A program made the translations under genes and the position numbers. The notes beneath the pieces were generated by a model that ran no database searches, had not been told where the DNA came from, and worked only from the letters and a program-made list of their open reading frames with translations. Shown one piece after another: positions 33,330-44,571 of a stretch of 64,000 bases of DNA (position 1 is the first letter of the stretch; each line of letters starts with the position of its first letter). The stretch comes from Megascapheus bottae (lineage: Eukaryota; Chordata; Mammalia; Rodentia; Geomyidae): assembly GCA_024803745.1 (NCBI GenBank), contig JANJXV010000025.1, positions 19,770,610 to 19,834,609 on the forward strand, read 5' to 3'.

Positions 33330-33560
33330 TTCCCTTATTCCCACCACAGTCCCTTGGGACACTAATTCATTTATTGTATTTTATCGTTGGGAAAACATGT
33401 CAAGGTTTGGAGACTGCATTCAGTTAGGGGAGCAGGGCAATAATGTGCGTCATTAATTAGGCAGGTTTGGGAGGTTCAATCCAAACCCCAGTCTCAACTG
33501 ACTTTTGTAAATTGAGTTTTAGGACAGTGTGTGTGAGTCTTGTATTACTTCATCAAAAAA
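33330..33560. promoter_or_regulatory. Candidate conserved non-coding element
   Basis: Repeat-free, with GTGCGTCATTAATTAGGCAG (a TTAATTA homeodomain-type site) and TGTATTTTATCGTTGGG. It lies 30 bp from the previous block, so the two may form one unit. Confidence 0.3.
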
Positions 33561-34029
33561 GAGTGTTATTGAAATATGCCCTGAGAGGAGGGAAGGGGGG
33601 ACATGTCTGCTCACTCTAGAGAAGCAATCAATTTAGGGACAAAGTAGGTGATAAGCCAAATGCATTCTGACTTGTCTGAAAATTCTTTCTTCTATCAGTC
33701 TTCAATTGGAGGAAATGTGGGACTCACAGCTTGGAGGATGTGTATGTGTCATCTGGTGGCTATGTTCTTGATTCTAAGGCATATGTTGAACTGATTTTCT
33801 AAAGATTCATTTTATTGTGGCAAGAACACTTAAAAATAGAGTGTATACTTCTGACAAAAATTTGAGTGCCAGTGTCATTGACTACAAGGACTAGGTTGTG
33901 CAGATGACCTCTGGGACTTTTCTTGCTTCATTGAAACTTTGTACTCATTCATTAGCAACTGTCCATCTTTGCTCCCTAACTCAGTCCTTAGTTCCTATTT
34001 TTAAAGGGTAATTAAAACCTCATTGTATG
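33561..34029. other. Unassigned sequence
   Basis: No gene or element recognised. Confidence 0.4.
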
Positions 34030-34425
34030 CACACACCGCTTTTCTTTATTGTTCCATATGTCTGTTGACATCTGAGTTGCTTTCATATTTTGGTGAATAG
34101 TGCTATAGCAAGCATAGGAGTCTTACTATTTCTTTGAGAATTCTTAATTTCAATTCTTAGGGATAAATAGTCCTAAATAAAATGGCTGGATCATATGCTA
34201 TTTGAGGAGCCTCCATTCTTTTGTCCACAGTGGTTATACCATTTTATTCTCTCACCAATAGTGTGTATGTATTCCTATATCTTTGCCATGATTTGATTTT
34301 GTTTTCTTGGTGGCCATCCTCACAGATTTGAGATAATACTTCATTTGGTTTTGATTTTTATCTAGTGATATTGATTAGTGATGTTGAACCTTTTTATGTA
34401 CATTTGTTGGATTACTATGAAAGTG
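34030..34425 (-). pseudogene. Old L1 ORF2 C-terminal part, antisense half of an inverted L1
   Basis: The plus strand reads 'atagtgctatagcaagcata', AAAATGGCTGGATCATATGC and 'gagataatacttcatttggt', the antisense of the L1 ORF2 3' end. It is joined head to head with sense L1 at about 34430. Frames are broken throughout. Confidence 0.75.
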
Positions 34426-34429
34426 AAAC

Positions 34430-35115
34430 AGTTGCATATTGAAAATTATAAAATATTGATGAAGTACATTGGAGAAGATACAATTAAGTTAGGAAGATAG
34501 CCAATGGTCATGAATTAGATGATATAAAATTAAACTATTCAGGGTCAGGAGTTTGGCCTAGTGGTAGAGTGCTTGCCTAGCATGCATGAAGACCTGGGTT
34601 CGATTCCTTGGTACCACATACATGGAAAAGAGCCGGAAGTGGTGCTGAGGCTTAAGTGGTAGAGCTCTAGCCTTGAGAAAGTCCAAGGACAGTCTCAGGC
34701 CCTGAGCTCAAGCCCAGGACTGGCCAAAAAAAAATAAACTATTCATACCATCAAAGTGATCCAAAGTTCAAGGCAATTGCTGTTAAATTCCAAAGGCATT
34801 TTTTTTTCTCAAAAATACAAAAAAAAACAAAACAAAACAAAAACCCAGCCAAGCTAATATTGAGAAAGAAAAGCAAAGGTACAGAATTCATACTTCCTAA
34901 TTTCAAAATAGAAAGTCATTGTAATCAAAATAGCATATACTGGCATAAAGAAGATATAGACCAGTCAAACACAGCACAAAGCCCATAAATAAATGTTTGT
35001 ATTCAGGGACAACTGGTCTTGACAGAGGAGCTGAGACTATGCAGTGGAGAGAAGAGTTACTTTAGCAAATAATGTGGAGAAAACTAAATATCCACACACA
35101 CAAAGGAATAAAATT
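34430..35115 (+). pseudogene. Old L1 ORF2 part, sense half of the same inverted L1
   Basis: 'gaaaattataaaatattgat', GTAATCAAAATAGCATATAC with TGGCATAAAGAAGATATAGA, and GTGGAGAAAACTAAATATCC correspond in order to L1 ORF2 upstream of the antisense half. The arrangement fits twin priming. A young SINE (34542-34734) splits it. Confidence 0.75.
34542..34734 (+). mobile_element. IDL-Geo dimeric SINE inside the old L1
   Basis: Intact left half with A box GGCCTAGTGGTAGAG and B box GGTTCGATTCC, linker, Geo and A tail. The perfect 11-bp target duplication TAAACTATTCA is at 34531-34541 and 34735-34745, proving insertion after the L1. Confidence 0.96.
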
Positions 35116-35379
35116 GTACCATTCAGTTGCTCAGATTCTTGTCTTTTCTCTCCTACACTCCACTCCATGTCCAATTTCTTTACAAATGTTCAAGAAACAT
35201 CTACAGTCTTTCTAATGACTTGTGTCCATCATTAGCCACCAAAGCCACTATCCTGTGCCCTTTGGAGGGTTCCAGTAGCTTTTGTAACAGGCCCTAATCA
35301 GACTTATTCCTCATATAGACATGAAAAGAGGTCTTTGGATGTGCAGCCTAATCTCAGCCTAATGAAACTTAAATCTCTT

Positions 35380-35560
35380 GTAGAGGTCTACAGAGGCCTT
35401 CAGGATTGGATTCCTGCCTACTTCCTTTAGAGCATCTCTAGCCCTTTTCCTTTGACACCATCTTTCTAGGGGCTCCTTTAGCATATCCTAACCATTTGTA
35501 CCTTAGGCTCTTGCACCCATTGTTTACTCTGAAAGATATTAGATTGTGTGATGCACCAAA
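35380..35560 (+). mobile_element. Ancient L2-like fragment
   Basis: 'tgcctacttcctttagagca' and TAGGCTCTTGCACCCATTGT resemble sense L2 (CTGCCTACCTCTCC… and …GCCTTTGCACTTGCTGTT). Diverged. Confidence 0.4.
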
Positions 35561-35569
35561 AGGAGTCTC

Positions 35570-35770
35570 TGCTCCTATGCAGATTTTGCAAGGAAGAGAC
35601 AAAACAAATAAATTAACGCATGGATAAGATAGGGCAGGATAAGAGGATGAGGGCAGGTCTCAATTTTGATAAGATATGGAGAAAAGGCTTCTCTAAAGGG
35701 TTGAGTAAGCACTTGAATGATCTGAGCTAATGAACCATGAAGCTATCTGAGAGCAGATGGGGCAGGAGGA
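35570..35770 (-). mobile_element. Ancient L2-like fragment
   Basis: 'agggcaggataagaggatga', AGGCTTCTCTAAAGGGTTGA and AGCACTTGAATGATCTGAGC follow antisense L2 order. Confidence 0.5.
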
Positions 35771-36659
35771 GGAGTTATTGCAAAGGTGGGCGAACATCCT
35801 CATGGCTTGAAAATGGTAGCTATAATCATACAACATGCAACTGTAGAAGCCATGTAGTTAAAACTGGAAGTCATGTAATTAAGCCAGAAGCAATGTATGT
35901 AGCAGGAAGTCAGATAATTAATGAAGTTGTGTAATTACTCAGAAGTCCAGCAATTAAACCTAGAGGTCATGCAAATGATGTGGAGATGAGTTATGTGTTC
36001 AAAGGAAATACTTGTTGACCCCCAGGAAAAGGACCTGCTCCCTATGACCTTCCTGCTTTGCTGGCCCTTCTCAGCATCAGGTTCAAGGCTGAGTTTTTGT
36101 CAGCTTAATTCCCTGTAAGGGCAGATGCCTGATATGAGGGCTGAGTGCCAGGCCTATTGATAATGAAATCCATGCTTCTTGTTTATGCTTTTAAAGGGGA
36201 GGGAAGAGGAACTGGGAACTCTCCTTCTGATCTTTGATTCCCATTTTGTCCACCTCACTAAACCCTGGCCAAACAGCATCTGAGTTCAGATGCTCTCGGA
36301 TTTGCATTCTGTTGTGAGATTTCTGCCATGATTTGTCTGCTGTGGCACTTTGGTGAGTGTTGTTCAAATCTAGCTAGACCCAATAGGACAGGGGTGTTGA
36401 TGCTTGGATCTGGGTTATTTCTGCTTAGGATTGTGGCTCTTTACTTTCTCCTTTCCAGTTCAGTCTTATCTTTGTGTCCATTGGATATTTACATCATGCC
36501 AAGGTAAGAACTTGATTGAAAATGTGTCCTCAGAGCAGGTCTAGTAGGACAAAGTTCTACTGCTGATGTTGAGTAGGAATTGTCAGTGTTTGGGGCAGGG
36601 GGAGGGGAAACCAAAAATAGGCAAACTTCAGCTGCTTCGTTTTCTTTTTCTTGACGCTT
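35771..36659. other. Unassigned; repeated AAGTCATGTAATTA-like motif
   Basis: Between 35836 and 35980 a motif of the form AGAAGTCATGTAATTAA(G/A) recurs about six times at irregular 20-30-bp spacing, an eroded tandem repeat. The rest is unrecognised. Confidence 0.5.
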
Positions 36660-36890
36660 GTTTAACCAGATGTCATTCAGCACATCTCATATATTTCCAA
36701 AAATAACCTTTATACTTTGGAACAATTTTAGATTTACCAAAAAGTCACAAAAGATAGCACAGAGAATTCCTATATTTACCCTTCATTCAGCTCTCCTTAA
36801 TTTTAGCATCTTATATCATCATAGTATCGTGCATTTATCCCAGCTATGAAATTAACACTGACACAGCATTTCTTTCAGATGTCACCCATT
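36660..36890 (+). mobile_element. Ancient L1M/L1ME-type 3' fragment
   Basis: 'acaattttagatttaccaaa', AGATAGCACAGAGAATTCCT and CTTTCAGATGTCACCCATTT resemble old L1 3' UTR. Confidence 0.55.
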
Positions 36891-37189
36891 TTTTCATTGA
36901 TTTCCTTTTTTTAAATATCTACGATCCACTCTAGAGCATCACCTTGCTTTTAGCAGTAGTGTTTGCGCACACACTGGCTGCCCCTGGTGGTGTAGCATAC
37001 TCTCAGGCCCCTTCCCCCATTTTCTTGATATATCCCCCCTTCTTTTTAGGGAAATCTTCTCTATTCCTATTACCCTCTTTTCTTTATACCAAAAGAACAA
37101 TTTTCTGCTGATTTATCTTTTGGGGGGGTTAATTTTGTTAATATAAACAAGCATATATGCTTCCATTCTTTTTACTTCTTTTTTTTTCT

Positions 37190-37625
37190 TTTCAGTGCTA
37201 GGATTGAACTCAGGTTTTTGTACTTACTAGGCAAGGTGCTCTACCACTGAGCCACACCTCTTTTTTTTTATTTTGCCTTAGCAAAACCAGATCTTGCTTC
37301 CTGTCTAGCCACATACCTGGACTATGGTCCTCCTATTTCAGGCTTCTTGCTGTAACTGGCATAATAGGTTTGTACCACTGTACCCACATTCTGCCATTTC
37401 GATGGAGTCTCTGGGACTTTTCTGTGTAGGTTGGTCTGGAATTGCAATCCTTTGAATACCAGCCTCTCATAGTTTGGGCGAACAGGTATACTATTTCACT
37501 CAACTTCTTTTCTTGAGATGGTGTCTTGTGAACTTTCCTACACTACCTGGACTTCAGCTGTGATCCTCTGGATCTTAGCCTTCCAAGGAGTTAGGATTAC
37601 AGGTGTAAACCACCAGTGCCCAACT
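37190..37625 (-). mobile_element. Multi-part SINE: ID-like + B1 units, antisense
   Basis: Antisense ID part ('gctaggattgaactcaggtt', GCTCTACCACTGAGCCACAC) is followed by several antisense B1-like blocks, the last ending 'gttaggattacaggtgtaaa'. Longer than the usual 310 bp, so probably two copies or an added B1. Confidence 0.7.
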
Positions 37626-37899
37626 CCTTTACTGCCTTATCCAAAAATTACATATTCAACCTTGCTGATATTATCTAAAAGATATAAGCTGGAGACCACT
37701 CCTTTATTGGGACATAAAAAGTATTCGGCTATCTTCTACTGATGGAACATTTAGGTTGTTTCTGTTCACCAAGAATTACAATACTTGAATAAATCAGTTG
37801 TTATTTCCTTAGGGAAAAAGAGGAAAGCTTGAAGGAAAAGAAAGAAATCTTAGTTTATAAATTAGGGGTCATGCCTCAAAGAATAGAAATCCCTGAGAC

Positions 37900-38185
37900 C
37901 AATCTGTCCTCTTCCCTAGGGATTATCCCTTTGTGATGGCCCTGACGGGGAGTCAGGCTTTGAAGACCGTATCCTTGGTGATAAGCAAGGGATCCATAGA
38001 CAAGGCCTCAAGATTTGCACTTGAACTTGCTTTTGCAGCAATTGCTGGAGGAAAAAAAATAATTTATGCCAGCTCAGGAAATGGACTGCAGTCAATACTG
38101 CCTTCAGTGCAAATATTCTCTTGGAATAATTTATTAACTCCCTGCAGACCTTGTGGTCAGGCACAATTAGAATCTTCTCCCCATT
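37900..38185. promoter_or_regulatory. Candidate conserved non-coding element
   Basis: Repeat-free, with AAAATAATTTATGCCAGC, GGAATAATTTATTAACTCCC and retained CpGs (CTGACGGGG, AAGACCGTATCC). Open frames of 122 (+) and 130 (-) codons overlap here, but neither shows a recognised domain. Confidence 0.3.
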
Positions 38186-38369
38186 TAACAGGCTGGGGCT
38201 ATGGGGTGGTATTGAGGAGGCCCAGGGGACAGTGGGAATTGAAGCGGGTATGGCTTGAGATGGGCGCGGGGGTGGGGGAGAAACATAGGAGGGGAACGTG
38301 AAACACACTCAGGGAGATAGATGTGGGCCTCACTCCTGCTAACTTTTCAGCAGGGCCCTTTTGTGAACA

Positions 38370-38490
38370 TTACCTTTACCTCCTAAGCCTCAATTTTCTC
38401 ATCTGTTAGATGGGGTAAAGACATGAGGCTCCCATGAACTAAATGGGAGAGCACTAAATATAGAGCCCATGGTAAATGATAGGGAGAAGG
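38370..38490 (+). mobile_element. MIR fragment
   Basis: 'cctcaattttctcatctgtt' followed by AGATGGGGTAAAGAC is the sense MIR core. Confidence 0.8.
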
Positions 38491-38867
38491 TTGGGGAAGT
38501 TTCAACTCTAAGAGGTACCAATAAGAAGCACTTTTATTTTCCAATCACTTTATCAATTGTGTGATGTCTTCACCCTACTGGGTGTCACATTTCCACATTC
38601 TTCTGTCTTCCACTATTGGCAAACTATGTGGCTCATTTTTAAATCTCCAGTTTCAGGTCACATCACAAGTTCTCTCCTTATCCTCAGGTGGGACATTAAA
38701 AAGTACACACTTCCCACCTTGACACCTGTGTGGGGGGAATATTTCATATTGAAACCATAGCAATGTGATTTCCTTTTCCTTTCTATTCTGAGAGTTTGAA
38801 GTCAGTCTTCACTTGCTAGGTAGACATGATAACTTTGAGCCTGACCCCCCACCTGTCATCTCTTTAT

Positions 38868-39050
38868 ATTTTTGTTGGTTGTAGGGTTTGAACTCAGGAC
38901 TTGGGCACTGTCCCTAAGCCTCCCCCCCAAAAAAACCCCCCAGTGCTCTAGCTCTTTGAGACACATCTCCAGTTTTGGATTTTTGGTGGCTAATTAGAGA
39001 TAAGAGACACATGCATTTTACTGCTCTGACTGCCTTTGAACTGACCAACA
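38868..39050 (-). mobile_element. B1-Geo SINE, antisense, truncated
   Basis: Antisense Geo ('gggtttgaactcaggacttg', GGGCACTGTCCC), linker GGTGGCTAATTAGAGATAAG and part of antisense B1. The B1 head is missing and a C-run interrupts Geo (38923-38941). Confidence 0.8.
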
Positions 39051-39468
39051 AGTTTAGTTCATTTTCAACAGTCCAGTGAGTGCCATTATGACATTTATTC
39101 ACCCTTTGCCCCTCCATTTCTGGACCTCCCCTTGCCCTCCCAAGACATATAAATGAATAAACAGAACAGAATAAATCCTCTTGATTTAATTTCCTGGAGT
39201 TCATTTGATACAAATTATTTTGTATGATCAGAGGCAGTAGGCATTGTGCCTTTGTGTTCCTGTCCTAAGTGTATCTTTCTCTGGTTTCACTGTGTGTGAA
39301 TGACTAGAGGCAGATTTCAGTTTCTTCATACATTCCCCAACTTGTCAGTCCTGTATTGTCAGTCCTTCTGTATTGTCTGTGCTCTAGTGTGTGTAGAGTG
39401 CTAGCAATCTCCTAGTGGGATGGATTTGCATTTCCTGGAGATGAATGATGTGGTCACATTTTTAAGGC

Positions 39469-39469
<1 letters not shown>
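39051..39469. other. Unassigned sequence
   Basis: Nothing recognised. Confidence 0.4.
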
Positions 39470-39525
<56 letters not shown>

Positions 39526-39532
39526 TGTGTGT
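39470..39532 (+). repeat. (TG)n microsatellite
   Basis: About 31 TG units with one TA interruption. Confidence 0.98.
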
Positions 39533-41038
39533 TGCATGCAACATCCTCATACTACTTTAGTATATAGGGAGAGTATAGGTTCTCTGCTTAGGAAAAGCAG
39601 AGTTGTCTTGAGGGTAGTGTTGCTCAGGGTAAAGCTTCCTGGATGAAGGTGCATAGCTGGAGGGGTTCAACTTGCAGTATACCTACTGAGAGGCTGCAGT
39701 CCCTGGGAGCCCCTTCAGGGTGGGCTGAAAGGAGAGGAGGCCAAGAGCAGAGAGCCCAGGGAGGAGGATCCTGTAGGTATCCAGGTGGAAGCAGAGGGGA
39801 TCTTAGAGAGGAAATACAGATGGGAAAGGCACTGGGAAACTGGGGTAGAGTGATAGAATGATATAGTACTGGGGATAAGGTAGAGATGGGCAAGGAGAAG
39901 AAAAGGCCATGTTATGAATTTCTTTTAGTTCAGTGACAGAAGTGGGGAAGCCATTTTGAGAATAAGAAGTGATGGTCACCAACTGCCACTTGAGCCATAC
40001 CTGCAGCCTCCAAATAATATCTGAAATACTCTCAGAGACTCCAGGAGTGGAATTGCTGGGTCACAGAGTGACTGTGTTTTGTATAGTGACAGCACTGATC
40101 CATTGTATTATTCTCACCCATGTATCTCCTCACCACTCTGAGCCTTTCACTGTGTCTATAAGTGGGTGGGGAAGGGTGATCTCCCTTTGTTGGGGGGTGT
40201 GTGTTGGGGTTATAGGGTAGCTGATACAGTCACACATAGGGCCTTTTGGTCTTATTATAGCCATAGTGGTATGGCTTAAATAATAAACAGCTCCACAGGC
40301 TCATGTTGTGGAAGCTTTGTTCCTATGTCTGATATATTACCTTGCTCTAGTATTTTCATTTGGCCTTCCCTAGAAACTGTCTTATTTATCTTTATAACTT
40401 TCACATGCATTTGCTCAACCTCAGGGTCCATCCCAGAGCCAGATTACAGCTTTGTCCTCTATTACTTTTGTCAGCTGAGTAGTCACTGTGGGCCATGTTG
40501 TATGTATGGGTTATGTCACATCTGCTTTCAGAAGTCTGTGATGTTCTCTGTTTTACAGATGTACTGAACAGCAACCCTCCCCTCTTACTTGCCTGTGTAC
40601 TCAGTTTATGGCATGGTATTAGATAGGAATAGCCATCTATTGCCTGTATATTGCGGGACAGAGCATATAGTTATTTTACTTAATACTCCTTTCACCCAGA
40701 AAGATTGGCATTATAGTCTTGCTTTGCATCCCAAATAGTGAACTGGCCAGGTCTGTCTGGTCCTGAGTTGGAGGACGATGAGAGATTGCAGGGTCCAGCA
40801 ATGGCTGCAAGCACTCTGGAGGCCCAGTGCCAAGGGTAGGAGCCTGCAGTACCACCCTCAGCTCCTAGATGGCGCTCAAGGCTCATCTTCCAGGCCACAC
40901 CCGTGCCCAGCCTGCCACTGGCCAACAGGCTTTTGGGGGATTTTTGCAACAATTTTGGGAGAGGAAGAGGATTTATTTGTGGGCCTTTTTTTGGGGGGGG
41001 GTTGTTGTTACTGTTTTGTTTCTATTTCTGTTTGCAAG
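39533..41038. other. Mostly unassigned; faint LINE trace at 40025-40200
   Basis: 'aggagtggaattgctgggtc' at about 40043 is typical of old L1 3' sequence. The remainder, including a GC-richer part at 40740-40930, is unrecognised, and frames there lack domain signals. Confidence 0.35.
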
Positions 41039-41053
41039 GCCAGTCCACTGTTT

Positions 41054-41071
41054 TTTTTTTTTTTTTTGTAT

Positions 41072-41104
<33 letters not shown>

Positions 41105-41321
41105 TGGGTTATGGGGCTTGAACTTGGCCTGGGCACTGTCCCTGAGCTCTTCAGCTCAAGGCTGCTACCCTACACTTGGGCCAAGTCCCACTAACCATTT
41201 TTTAGAGTTTAATTGGAGATGAGAGTCTCAGGTTCTTTTGTGCCCGGACTGGTTTTGAGCCTTGATTCTCAGATCTCAGTCTCCTGAATAGCTAGGATTA
41301 TAGGCATGAGCCACTGTGCCA
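41054..41321 (-). mobile_element. B1-Geo composite SINE with long poly(T), antisense
   Basis: A T-rich tail of about 50 bp precedes antisense Geo, the linker AGTTTAATTGGAGATGAGAG, and antisense B1 head 'aggattataggcatgagcca'. The imperfect 16-bp target repeat GGCCAGTC(C/T)ACTGTTT lies at 41039-41054 and 41322-41337. Confidence 0.92.
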
Positions 41322-41682
41322 GGCCAGTCTACTGTTTCTATGTCTGCAGTTTATCTGTAGCCACATCAGCTTGACAGCTAGGGTGAAGTGGATTTGGAGA
41401 GAGACCTTTGAGGTTAGACAGTTTAAGTATAAAATAAAGCAAAATACTCCCATCACACAACCCCTCTTGTGACCCTTTAATCAAAGTTGGAAGGGGCCCC
41501 TATCCTGGACAGTGGACTTCTGTCAGTCAGAGTAGCCATTGTTACAGGTGGACTGAGTTCTTCAGTATTTGTGGGGATCTAGAAAAAAAAGACAGCTAAG
41601 TCATGAGTTTCTACTCAGGTGGTTAAGGGGACATTTTGTTTATCTGATATATACCTTTTCTCTTTATTTAGAATAAATCCTT

Positions 41683-41873
41683 TTGTTTTTTTGCCAGTCC
41701 TAGGGCTTGCACTGAGCACCTGGGCTGTTCTTGGTTGTCCGAAGGCTAGCACTCTACCAGTTGAGCCATAGCACCACTTACAGCTTTTTTCTGTGTATGT
41801 GGTACTGAGAATTTGAACCCAGGGCTTCATGCATGCTAGGCAAGCATTCTCCCACGAGGCTATATTCCCGTCC
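41683..41873 (-). mobile_element. IDL-Geo dimeric SINE, antisense (first of a stacked pair)
   Basis: Full antisense element with GCTAGGCAAGCATTCTCCCA. More diverged than its neighbour. TAGAATAAATCCTT at 41669-41682 resembles the repeat on its other side (41872-41887). Confidence 0.9.
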
Positions 41874-41887
41874 TAGAAGAAATTCTT

Positions 41888-42082
41888 TTTTTTTTTTTTG
41901 CCAGTCCTGGGCTTGAGCTCAGGGCCTGAGCACTGTCCTTGGACTTTCTCAAGGCTAGAGCTCTACCACTTGAGCCTCAGCACCACTTCCGGCTTTTTTT
42001 CTATATGTGGTACTGAGGAATCGAACCCAGGTCTTCATGCATGCTAGGCAAGCACTTTAACCACTAGGCCAAACTCCCGGCC
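41888..42082 (-). mobile_element. IDL-Geo dimeric SINE, antisense (second of a stacked pair)
   Basis: Near-consensus antisense element ending 'aggccaaactcccggcc'. The perfect 15-bp target duplication CTAGAAGAAATTCTT is at 41873-41887 and 42083-42097. It entered the flank of the older copy at 41683. Confidence 0.96.
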
Positions 42083-42097
42083 CTAGAAGAAATTCTT

Positions 42098-43589
42098 AAA
42101 AAATAATTTATTCTTTTAAAATTTATTCTTTTTAAAAAGGTTAAGTGCTGTCTAGACTTGGGTGTGGTGTTATGCAGTGAGTATGGGGTACAAATTGGAG
42201 AGGGACTAACCATTTAGTATGCCTTTCTCTGTCCAAGAAGCTTGGGTCCTAACTCTAGCCTTGGGTACTCACTATATTGTCTTATTTTAAAAATTTTCCT
42301 AATATTTAACAGTCAGCAAAGTTAAAGAAAAAGGAAAGGAAGAAAGGAAGGAATGGAAAAGAAGAGAAGAGAGGAGAAAAAAGTACAGGATGAGACTTCT
42401 AGGGGTGTGAGTTTCTTGGATGAGGCATTCCAGGAGAGAGTTTTTTGAGGGAGGAGGTGGAAGTTGTGGTGTGGCTATGAAGGGGCTTGGAGACCCACAT
42501 CTGAAAGGTCCTGCCAGCTGGATGAGGGGTGCCTGGTTGGATTTTCCATTCTGGACTCATGTTAGTGGAGAACCAGGGACGTCCTGAGAAATGAATGGTT
42601 GCATTATTTAATGTGCATTTTCATTTCCAGTGTAATTCTTAAAAATCTAAGCATGAGATCTTCTTCATATGTATTATAGTATTATAGATTTAATCACCAA
42701 CTCATTCTCATCTAGCTTACTTTTTTTTTTGCTTTGGCCACTAGGGAGTTTAGAGCCCAGCTGGAGTCTAAAAGCTTAAAATCTGGACAGAGCCTCATGC
42801 TTTGCATGGGTGGATTCCCCCTCAGTCCTCATTTCCCTGTTTTCCCTGGCTTTGTCTTTGAATTACATTTTCTAGTTTTATTGTGTGCGGTCATTCTTGA
42901 AAGCTGTCTTGAGGCCTCTATGGAGTGGATAGAAACGCCTCTGTTTTCTATTGTGGGGCACTGGGCTCGTTGAGCTGGGGATGGAGATGCTGTTATTGGA
43001 GAGTCCTTTCCTGTACCCACCCACTCCTGTGTCCTGGAGCTTTGTTTCTCAGGAGGTCTGTTTCTGTCCAGCCTTCCATGCTGCATTCCAGTCCCATGAT
43101 TAGAGAGGCAGAGACTGACAGATGTCCTTCATGGAGAGCATGATGACGTTACATGCTGGACATAGTGGCCAGGAGACTTCATACTGCTCTGCAGACAGCA
43201 GCATGGCTTCAAGATCTGATGACAATTGATGACCAAACTCTGACTGCCAGACTGTGCAGGGAGATTGGCTAGCTGCCTGCTGCTCTCAGGAAATCAGCAG
43301 ACTGGAGCTTGGGGGCATTTGGAGCAGGCTGATGCTGATACATAGCATTGAAACCCCCCGCCCACCGTGGGCAAATGTGTGTGGGTGTAGACATAAAAGG
43401 CTGTGTGCTCTGATGGTTACATGCAGAGAGTCATAGCACATGGGCTTTTCACTCTGAGGGCCTTTCATTGCTGAGAACCATCTGGATGAAGGGGACACTG
43501 GCTGTCATCATGAAGGTAACAGAAGTAGAATAGTTTGTCAGGGTCTGTCCAAGTCAACACAATTCCACCAATCCAATGTGTCTACTTCT
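42098..43589. other. Unassigned; purine-rich run at 42321-42380
   Basis: A/G-rich GGAAAGGAAG units occur at 42321-42380. The rest is unrecognised, with overlapping short frames at 42734-43143 on both strands and no domain signal. Confidence 0.4.
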
Positions 43590-43800
43590 TAGGATCTACT
43601 CTGTGGGGCTGTTTGTGGGTGTGGTATAAGGCTGCTCAAGATGTTCCTTGTAATATCCTTGGCAAAAGTGAAAGTAGAAAAACAAATATTCATTAACAGG
43701 AGAAACAGTAAATTATAGAACCTGTCATACTATTGAAGGCCATGGCTGTTAGAAAGATGAGAGAAATTTACATGTGCTCAGGTGATGATATTTTCCCAAT
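43590..43800 (+). mobile_element. Old L1 ORF2 3' fragment
   Basis: 'ttggcaaaagtgaaagtaga' and TTCATTAACAGGAGAAACAG, ATAGAACCTGTCATACTATT parallel the sense L1 ORF2 C-terminal coding region (GCAAAAACTGGAAAC…AACAGGAGAATGG). Frame lost. Confidence 0.5.
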
Positions 43801-43976
43801 GCATAAAGTTTCTATAAGCTAGATGTGCATATGTATAGCTTATAATATATGTGTTTATATAAGATATAAAACTATAACTGTAACTATAACTTTGTATTGG
43901 TTTGTTATAGATATATGTCTGTATATTAGGTAGGTGAGAATATATAATTTCATAAGCTATATAAAACTATATAGCT

Positions 43977-44166
43977 GGTGTCAGGAGCGTAGCCTAGTGG
44001 TAGAATGCTTGCTTAGCCCTAGGTTCTATTCCTCAGTACTACATACACAGAAAAAGCTGGAAGTGATGGCTCAAGTGGTAGAGTGCTAGCTTTAAGAAAG
44101 ACCAAGGGCAGTGCTCAGGCCTTGAGTTTAAGCCCCAGGACTGGCATGCCCCTTCACCCCAAAAAA
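43977..44166 (+). mobile_element. IDL-Geo dimeric SINE in the AT-rich island
   Basis: Left half shortened (GCTTGCTTAGCCCTAGGTTC joins the A-box side to the B-box side), then Geo with TTGAGTTTAAGCCCCAGGAC and an A tail. Confidence 0.9.
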
Positions 44167-44462
44167 TGATATATAGTTTATATAATACATGTAAACATAT
44201 AACTAGTTGTCTACTTATAGCTGTATGTATAAGCAACTATATAATTATAGATTATACCTACATATTTACATATAATAAATGGAAATATATATAGCTCATG
44301 TATAATATATAGTTTATATATTATATATAACTATAGTTGTCTATGACCATATGTCTAGTTAACATATATAATTACCTGTAGCTGTTATCTCTGTACATTT
44401 ACCTATAGATATATTGGGTTTTGTAGTTTATATACCCCCCCACACATATACACGCACATTCC

Positions 44463-44520
44463 TATATATAGACGTATATATGTGTGTATATATATGTATA
44501 TATATATATATATATATATG

Positions 44521-44556
<36 letters not shown>

Positions 44557-44558
44557 TA
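44463..44558 (+). repeat. (TA)n - (GA)n compound microsatellite
   Basis: An interrupted TA run to 44519 is joined directly to about 18 GA units. Confidence 0.95.
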
Positions 44559-44571
44559 GTGTGTGGTTAAC

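Noticed and set aside
34542..34734. tRNA-Ala-like gene
   Set aside because: It has A and B boxes but is the head of a SINE with a fused Geo half, A tail and target duplications, so it is a retroposon and not a functional tRNA gene.
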